This document shows, one piece after another, positions 63,979-64,000 of a stretch of DNA of 64,000 bases. The stretch is from contig NHZP01000041.1 in NCBI GenBank assembly GCA_003313425.1, positions 124,001 to 188,000 of the forward strand. Direction: 5' to 3'. Position 1 is the stretch's first letter. Each line of letters starts with the position of its first letter. The notes under the pieces are model-generated. The model had not been told where the DNA came from and made no database searches. It worked only from the letters and a program-made list of their open reading frames with translations. The translations under genes and the position numbers were made by a program. The DNA is from Pseudopyrenochaeta lycopersici (taxonomy: Eukaryota; Ascomycota; Dothideomycetes; Pleosporales; Pseudopyrenochaetaceae).

Positions 63979-64000
63979 TTTCTGCTAAGCGCATTTGAGC

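Noticed and set aside
1..64000. A Starship-type giant transposon
   Set aside because: HET, patatin and NLR remnants are common Starship cargo, but no DUF3435 tyrosine recombinase captain or other diagnostic gene was seen.
1..64000. CRISPR arrays, bacterial operons, riboswitches
   Set aside because: Spliceosomal introns and fungal gene families throughout; no regularly spaced identical repeats with unique spacers.
1..64000. tRNA or rRNA genes
   Set aside because: No cloverleaf-like A and B box pairs or rRNA signature stretches were recognised by eye; a tRNAscan run would be decisive.

Overview
This is nuclear DNA of a filamentous ascomycete (Pezizomycotina). The evidence is short GT-AG introns of 43-66 bp, HET-domain genes, Fot1/pogo-type DDE_1 transposons, a Reg1/Hex2-type gene, 2EXR (F-box-like) genes and a Zn2Cys6 regulator. 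The class cannot be resolved from the sequence alone. It is a repeat-rich accessory region: most genes are broken, and most breaks are Gln or Trp codons turned into TAA, TAG or TGA, the pattern expected of RIP-type C-to-T mutation.

Layout. 0-5 kb: remnants of TPR and patatin-like genes around a solo transposon end. 5.1-7.3 kb: Fot1/pogo copy A. 8.4-13.8 kb: two small membrane-protein genes flank an ATP-dependent DNA ligase gene with a single nonsense codon. 14.4-19.6 kb: three more pogo-type elements or fragments. 20.5-22.2 kb: a Reg1/Hex2-like gene with a damaged C-terminus. 23.2-36.8 kb: two ends of an inverted second copy of the ligase locus, separated by 13 kb. That interval holds truncated pogo, LINE and Copia pieces, a 2EXR gene, HET and kinase-like remnants and an apparently intact Ser/Thr-rich secreted protein gene. 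37-41 kb: almost gene-free, with Rad52-like and FAD-oxidase fragments. 41.4-51 kb: a Tc1-like remnant, two broken HET genes, a decayed transcription factor, a second 2EXR gene and a coiled-coil protein. 51-60 kb: a nest of Copia, hAT, pogo and a pogo element interrupted by a LINE. 60.8-63.1 kb: a healthy divergent pair, a secreted SnoaL-like protein and an epoxide hydrolase. A hAT fragment closes the window.

The most distinctive structure is shared by the pogo-type elements. Their 42-44 bp terminal inverted repeats differ strongly in sequence from element to element. Yet every one I could delimit carries two direct subrepeats exactly 17 bp apart at the same distance from the tip. The second strong structure is the dispersed inverted duplicate of the ligase locus: its 5' and 3' ends survive in the right order and orientation at about 94-95% identity by eye, with the body replaced by foreign DNA.

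I see no pathway or operon-like cooperation among the genes. The plausibly functional ones are the epoxide hydrolase, the SnoaL-like protein, the Ser/Thr-rich secreted protein, the two 2EXR proteins and perhaps the membrane proteins and the Reg1-like gene.
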